A DNA stretch of 64,000 nucleotides from Toxoplasma gondii ME49. Lineage: Eukaryota > Apicomplexa > Conoidasida > Eucoccidiorida > Sarcocystidae. Position numbers and translations under genes: made by a program. The stretch spans positions 5,482,289 to 5,546,288 of the forward strand of contig NC_031479.1 of assembly GCF_000006565.2 (NCBI RefSeq), given 5' to 3'. This document shows, one piece after another, positions 60,101 to 64,000 of the stretch. The notes under the pieces are model-generated. The model had not been told where the DNA came from. It was given only the letters and a program-made list of their open reading frames with translations, and searched no databases. Within the stretch, counting starts at the first letter, position 1; each line of letters begins with the position of its first letter.

Positions 60101-63100
60101 CAGGCCGGAGAAGCCGGAACGAACAGACTGAAGGACCTGCGTCCGTCCGATTCCTCAGCTGCGTCTTGTGCGTCGCCTCGCAACTTGGCTTTTTCCTCTT
60201 CTGACAATTTGTCTTGTGCGTCGTCTCGTCGCTCCTCGGGGACTTCGGCGTCGGTCTCCGAGCAGCGTTCTCCCCTTGTGCTGGGTGGACGTTCTTCTGC
60301 AGAGAAACCGTTTTCGGTGAACGCGAGCGCCGTCACTTTCGCGGCTCTCTTGCGGCGCATGTCTCAGACATGTCGCAGCCTCGAGGCGCAGGTGAAGGCC
60401 GAGCTCGGAGGCGGGAACGAAGGCGGCGGCTGCCAGAACGAAGCAAGAGAGCGGACCGCCGGAGATAGAGGAGAGAACTCCAGAGAGACGAGTGACAGGG
60501 ACGGAGAGTCGGCCGAACATTGTGGCCAGCAGCCTCCTCAAGGGACAGGCGACGCGTGCAGAGAACAAAGGAAAGAGGACAGGAGCGAGCTGAAGGGGAA
60601 GAGGGAAACGCAAAAGAAGATGAAGAACGGCGAAGAACACTGTCGTGACGTCGATCTCCTTTCTTCTGTTCAGCACCCGGGAGAAGCAGAGGTGGTGACG
60701 CTTCGACCAGTGACCTCCGGAGGAGTTGAAACGCGGCGGAATTTCTCTTTGGCAGACGACGCGGGTGAGAAGAAACTTCGCGACCAGAAACTGAGGTACA
60801 AAGAAGCCATGCGCCGAAGAGTGTACGAAAGACTCGAGGCTGTCGCTGGAGAGCGGTCGCAGCGAGCAGCTGAGGAGGCGCGGCGCGAAGGCCTTTTGCT
60901 TCTCAAAGAAGCAGAGGAAGAAGGCAGACGAATCGCCGAGGCGCGCGACGCTTGCAAGGCGCCAGTCGCTGGCGACCTCCTTCGGGGACTTCCCGCGTCG
61001 CTGGAGCCTGGAGACAGAGAGACCCAAGCTGAGACACGAAAGGAGACAGAGACGGGGACAGCATCGGGTGGCGATGGGGGAGAAGAAGACAGAGAAAAGG
61101 CAGACACTGAGGCAGGGACTCGAGAAGAAGACTCAGGGTATTCCTCGCCGTCGCAAGTGTCTGAGGCGTATTTGTCCGTCTGGTCTGGCAGCGACAGCGA
61201 CGACGACGGTTGGGTGAGTCCGTTGCTGGCAAGAGAGAACAGAGAGAAACACAAAACGTCGGAGCTGCGGCGAACGCGAGGCGGCGTCTCGCGGCTGAGT
61301 GGTGAATCTGAGGAGAGTTGCGGGTCCACAGACCGAGACGAGCGCGAGGAACGCAGCGACGCCAAAGTCATGTCGCACTCGCCGTCGTTCAAAAGCGTCG
61401 CGAGCCGCAGGCGCCTGCTCGCTGGCTTGGCGCGTGGAACGCTCCGAGGAGAACTTCCGGAAGATGGACAGCAAACGGGAGACATCCGAGCGCCTCTCCA
61501 GACAGATGCGTTGTCTCCTTCAGTTCTGCTCCACGAGGAAGACGACCTGGAGAAAGAAGAAAGAGAAGAGGGAGGGGCAAACGAAGAAAACGGAAGAGAC
61601 AAAGAAGAAAAGGGAGATGAAGGAAAACAGGAGGCAGGAGACGTAGTTCGGTCTGCAGATCCGAAGTCTGCTCGATTGTCAGATCAGGACGCGAAGAAGG
61701 GAGACCTGAGCGAGAAGACAGCACAGAGGGAGACTGCGAACCTTTCCGTGACTCCGAGTTCCTCTTCGAGCGAGGACAGCGCCTCGAGTGAGACAGAGAC
61801 GCTGGCAGGATCTCTGCCGCCCAGCGACGTCGAAGGCGATCCGTTTGATCCTCGCAGTCGGAGTTTCGTCTGGGGCTCCTCAGAGAGCGAAGCAAGTGAA
61901 GCAGGTGGACTGGAGTGCAGCGAGGGTGACAAGCAGGCGGTGCGTCCGCGGCCTTCCGAGCCATGGCAGGTGTATGTGCAGCCGAGTTTCTCTCACCTTC
62001 TCTTTCCGCGCGTGGAGTTGCAGGAAAGGCGAAGGCTGCGAAAGGAAAAGAAGCGGCAACGGGCGGAGGTGAGAGAGGCGGAGGTCGCCGGACTTCTCGC
62101 AGAGACGTTTGATCCAGATCCGGAGAAGGTCGAAGAAACGCGAGAGAAGAGAAGCGAGGCGCGAGAGAATTGCGCGGAAGCGGGGGCTGGCAAAACAGCG
62201 TGTGACAGCCGGAACCAGAGAGACAAGCAGATGTCCTCGGCCGTCCGAGTCGACATCGAGAAGCTGCTTGCACGCGCAACGAAAAGAAAGTTTTCAGCGA
62301 CCGCAGCTGGCCCTTCGTCGCGGGAGACCGAACTCAGCGACGCGAAGGCCATGTCGCCAACCGTCCCCGGCGATGCGCCTTCGCCTGGGTCAAACAAGGA
62401 AGCAGCAAGAGGAGCAAGAGGAGACAGAGGAGACAGAGAAGGAGGAACGCGCGGAGACAAGAGGAAGAACGCAGCAACAGAAGAGAAATCGGAAGGGTCT
62501 TGTCCTCTGCCCTTGGCTTCTCCCGCGGCCGCCTCTGCACGCATGCGCGAGGTGTACAGACGCTGCCGAGAGAAGGCGAGTAAATCGGAGTGTCGCGTTT
62601 CCTCTCTTCCTTCGCCGTCTCCTCTTTCGGGAAAGAAAAAAGAGGGGGAGACTTCCTCACAGACAGGGCACGCGCTGAAGTTCGCAGAGGAGAGGAAACA
62701 TGCCATGATTTACACCCTCGATTACGACGACATGCCTCGAAAAACCATCCAGGGTGCATGGGGGGCTCCGACCTCGGTGAGAAATCGGATTCGAAAAGGC
62801 GTCTCTTCTCAGGAGAGACCTGGGCGAGTCTCCCAGAGAAGAACCTCAAGCCGCCGTGGCGAGGACCACAGGGAGCAGACGCTCCAGAGATAGAGAGAGA
62901 ACTCGTAGAGACAGAAGAAGACAGCCGAAAGAGAGAGAAGTAACGCAATGAAGGAAACAACGCACAGAACGAAATGCTGCCCGGAAGAAATTTACGCAAA
63001 AGGAGCAGGAGAAATCGCAGAGAGAGAACGACGTACCAGAGATGCGGGGAGAAATAAAAAAACACAGAGAAAGAGAAAACGCAGAGAAGAGAGGTGGAAA

Positions 63101-63461
63101 GGACTAGCAGATCGAGAAAGAGAAAGTGCAAAGAACGCAGAGAGAGAGAGAAGGTTTCTGCCTTTCCTGTCTGCTTCACAGGGAGCGCTGAGTATCATTT
63201 GTGCGTTTTATTTTAGGTTCGCTGGCTTTCGAGGAGGCCAATGCGAACGCGCAGGCAGAGACTTCGTTTCTGTGCTTTTTCCACGTCCAGTCAATTCTTT
63301 TTCTCTCGCTTACTCCTTGTTGCTGTGATTCGCTTTCTGGCTCTCTACTGCAGCTACGACCTACAGCGGCGGAGATGAATTTGAAAGCTCCCGAAGGCAT
63401 GCACTGGGACCCGCTGTCGCAGACCTACCAATACACGTACCGGAATCCGTACGAAGACGAG
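41151..63461 (+). CDS. Multi-C2 protein with degenerate transglutaminase-like domain (CC2D2A/CEP76-like), 3' end outside window
   Basis: My model has 22 exons: 41151-41366, 42462-42602, 43099-43247, 44124-44442, 45025-45161, 45915-46035, 47007-47104, 47537-47728, 48683-48749, 49234-49365, 49881-50033, 50840-51047, 52615-53127, 53562-53673, 54308-54431, 54650-54898, 55822-56042, 56479-56622, 57442-57622, 58315-58536, 59324-62776, 63354-63461. They join in frame for 2,420 codons, and the last exon ends at a GTGAGA donor. Residues 1-119 are acidic. About 145-320 and 340-450 look like C2-type beta folds. About 455-640 is a classical calcium-type C2: D471, D476, D543, D545 and D550 (VDSYSSDP and [13 protein letters not shown]). 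About 760-1050 is TGL-like ([23 protein letters not shown], then [11 protein letters not shown]), as in CC2D2A and CEP76. Residues 1234-2384 are Ser/Glu/Arg-rich and disordered. Apicomplexan DOC2.1, a C2 protein needed for microneme secretion, is the first comparison to make. Identity with it is not shown here. Confidence 0.8.
42058..42084. repeat. (TA)n in C2/TGL intron 1
   Basis: A run of TA dinucleotides follows a TCTAT/TATC-rich stretch in the 41367-42461 intron. Confidence 0.85.
43317..43435. repeat. Compound TATACA/(TA)n array in C2/TGL intron 3
   Basis: Repeated TATACATA blocks alternate with TA runs, inside the 43248-44123 intron. A second short TA run lies at about 43502-43520. Confidence 0.85.
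46800..46852. repeat. (TA)n in C2/TGL intron 6
   Basis: It follows a long stretch of diverged CTACGTATATCTRTG-like units (about 46680-46800) and lies in the 46036-47006 intron. Confidence 0.85.
47838..47992. repeat. Two (TA)n runs in C2/TGL intron 8
   Basis: TA runs lie at about 47838-47857 and 47952-47992 in the 47729-48682 intron, with CTAT units between them. Confidence 0.85.
49070..49166. repeat. (TC)n/(TA)n array in C2/TGL intron 9
   Basis: TC repeats pass into interrupted TA runs around a TGTATGCATGCATGTC core, which contains overlapping GCATGC words. The 3' splice site of the intron is about 70 bp downstream. Confidence 0.85.
49706..49828. repeat. (TA)n arrays in C2/TGL intron 10
   Basis: Three TA runs are separated by short interruptions, ending about 50 bp before the 3' splice site at 49880. 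Confidence 0.85.
50770..50829 (+). repeat. Five tandem 12-bp units abutting a 3' splice site
   Basis: Five copies of TTCTTGACTGTG-like units run from 50770 to 50829, followed at once by TCTGCTCCAG and exon 12 at 50840. Each unit holds TTGAC, which fits a loose YTNAY branch-point pattern, plus pyrimidines. The array therefore supplies repeated candidate branch points and the polypyrimidine tract for this intron. Confidence 0.75.
51206..51287. repeat. (TA)n in C2/TGL intron 12, first array
   Basis: Two TA runs separated by GGTATGCCCTTG and a short TC repeat, near the 5' end of the 51048-52614 intron. Confidence 0.8.
52140..52355. repeat. (TA)n/(GATA)n compound array in C2/TGL intron 12
   Basis: ATCT units lead into a TA run, then about six GATA units (52197-52222), then further TA runs to about 52355. 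CTAT units before the first TA run mirror the GATA units after it, making an inverted repeat that could form a long hairpin. Confidence 0.85.
53128..53561 (+). other. Probable GC-AG intron (intron 13 of the C2/TGL gene)
   Basis: Exon 13 must stop after the first base of a Gly codon for DAYVCKG to run into TTNDGQDEH, a junction matched in the CEP76 family (DAYVC-x-G-T). The base pair at that point is GC (AAAG|GCAGGT), with a normal CTGCAG acceptor at 53561. The nearby GT at 53132 gives the wrong phase and breaks the frame. Confidence 0.65.
53309..53420. repeat. (TA)n in the GC-AG intron 13
   Basis: TATACATA and TATTTATA blocks lead into a long TA run ending near 53420, within the 53128-53561 intron. 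Confidence 0.85.
54078..54182. repeat. (TA)n in C2/TGL intron 14
   Basis: Two TA runs flank AATCAAACACGCACACGTAC, within the 53674-54307 intron. Confidence 0.85.
55184..55320. repeat. TATATTTATA/(TA)n in C2/TGL intron 16, first array
   Basis: Interrupted TA and TATATTTATATG units near the middle of the 54899-55821 intron. Confidence 0.85.
55660..55760. repeat. CTATAT/(TA)n in C2/TGL intron 16, second array
   Basis: CTATAT units are followed by TA runs broken by TATATG, ending about 60 bp before the 3' splice site at 55821. Confidence 0.85.
57352..57414. repeat. Seven tandem 9-bp units (CACTGYATG)
   Basis: Seven units alternate CACTGTATG and CACTGCATG (one is CAATGCATG, the first is CACTGCACG), 27 bp before exon 19. 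The array creates repeated GCATGC-type words, known in Toxoplasma as binding sites of ApiAP2 factors when in promoters. Here it is intronic, so a regulatory role is only a possibility. Confidence 0.8.
57623..58314 (+). other. Probable second GC-AG intron (intron 19 of the C2/TGL gene)
   Basis: Exon 19 reads to a Gln-Glu pair and then meets CAAGAG|GCGAGT, a perfect donor consensus except for C in place of T. Reading on gives a stop after three codons. The acceptor TTTGCAG|GCGCTG at 58314 is in the required phase 0 and starts [14 protein letters not shown]. The intron body is CT-rich, with no TA array. Confidence 0.65.
59574..59645 (+). repeat. Exact 36-bp tandem duplication in a poly-Ser coding tract
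   Basis: 59574-59609 and 59610-59645 are identical 36-bp units of TCN/TCT serine codons, part of a longer Ser run in the disordered tail of the C2/TGL protein. The lack of any difference between copies points to a recent or still-changing duplication. Confidence 0.85.
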
Positions 63462-64000
63462 GTGAGAGAAAGCGAGAGTAATTGCGAGTCCGCGTTGTGG
63501 TCTGCATGCAGCCTAAGGAGCCGAGGAGGTGCAGACCTCAAAAGGACTCCAGGATGTCCGTTTCGAATTCCATCCTGTGTGATTTGTGCGCCAACGATGG
63601 AGAGAGCCAAAGAACGCGCTTCAGAGGAACTGGGGGGATTAGACCACAGGTGATCCCGGGGGGCTTCGCATGTTCTTTGCGTTGACTTGTTTTGCTGGCT
63701 TTTCAATGGCGAATACAAGATTTCTTTTCATCTTGGATGTTTCCGGCATGAGGGAGAAAGGTAGGGACCGAGCGCTCGAGTTCTTACACGCATCGGGCAG
63801 AATATCGAGAAATCAGCAGTATGAGAATTGTGTGAGCAAGAAGGTGAACTCCGTGGTTCGAACCGAGTTTGTCATGTTTCTCTCAAGATGTACATAGGAA
63901 CATTCCTTTTTCTTTCCACTGCTTCTACATGTTGCTAAGAGTTCGAACAAACGTTAACTGGTGAAACTTAGAAAACGCGTTCCAGACGGAATCGGACCTT
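63462..64000. other. Start of the next intron of the C2/TGL gene
   Basis: It follows the GTGAGA donor after exon 22. All three frames beyond the donor soon hit stops, so the coding sequence must continue to the right of the window. I see no further exon here. Confidence 0.5.

Noticed and set aside
41151..63461. Assignment as a ferlin
   Set aside because: Ferlins have five or more C2 domains and a C-terminal membrane anchor. This protein has three C2-type regions followed by a TGL-like domain and a disordered tail, without an anchor so far.
1..64000. Mitochondrial insertions or known mobile elements
   Set aside because: Such inserts are common in coccidian nuclear genomes, but I could not recognise cytb, cox1 or rRNA fragments by eye. 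A BLASTN search against the mitochondrial blocks would decide.

Overview
This window reads as nuclear DNA of a coccidian apicomplexan, most likely Toxoplasma gondii or a very close relative such as Hammondia. The call is by recognition, not by database search. The signs are large introns with GT/AG borders after pyrimidine tracts, (TA)n microsatellites in most introns of one gene, frequent TGCATGC words, GC-rich exons with very long Ser/Gly/Glu-rich disordered stretches, and WGAGACG words in a pyrimidine-rich leader. No bacterial, viral, rRNA, tRNA or CRISPR feature was recognised.

Layout. (1) 1116-3050, minus: an intronless secreted protein made of about 16 three-cysteine repeats. (2) About 5.4-10.2 kb: a long pyrimidine-rich stretch, probably promoter and leader of the next gene. 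(3) 10178-19360, plus: a two-exon gene for a huge (about 2,780 aa) protein with an RluA-type pseudouridine synthase domain between long disordered flanks; the intron falls just after the catalytic HRLD motif. (4) 22026-22460, minus: a 144-aa cysteine-rich surface protein with a signal peptide and a GPI-type tail. (5) 25.8-27.5 kb, plus: a coiled-coil gene with an unresolved change of reading frame near its end. (6) 29214-34053, plus: a six-exon P-loop kinase of the uridine kinase/YFH7 type, about 606 aa. (7) 36682-37320, plus: a two-exon gene for a 99-aa secreted protein. (8) 41151 to the right edge, plus: 22 exons of a protein of at least 2,420 residues. It has an acidic N-terminus, three C2-type regions, a degenerate transglutaminase-like (TGL) domain resembling CC2D2A/CEP76, and a very long disordered tail. 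It is incomplete at the window edge.

I spliced the multi-exon genes by hand from GT/AG borders, phase and protein continuity. All three large models stay in frame throughout. In gene 8 two introns need GC-AG borders. The genes do not form an operon or obvious pathway. They are independent loci of a parasite chromosome: secreted or surface proteins (1, 4, 7), RNA modification (3), small-molecule phosphorylation (6), and a C2/TGL protein (8) that could act at membranes or at apical/centriolar structures. The most notable item is gene 8, together with its intron features.
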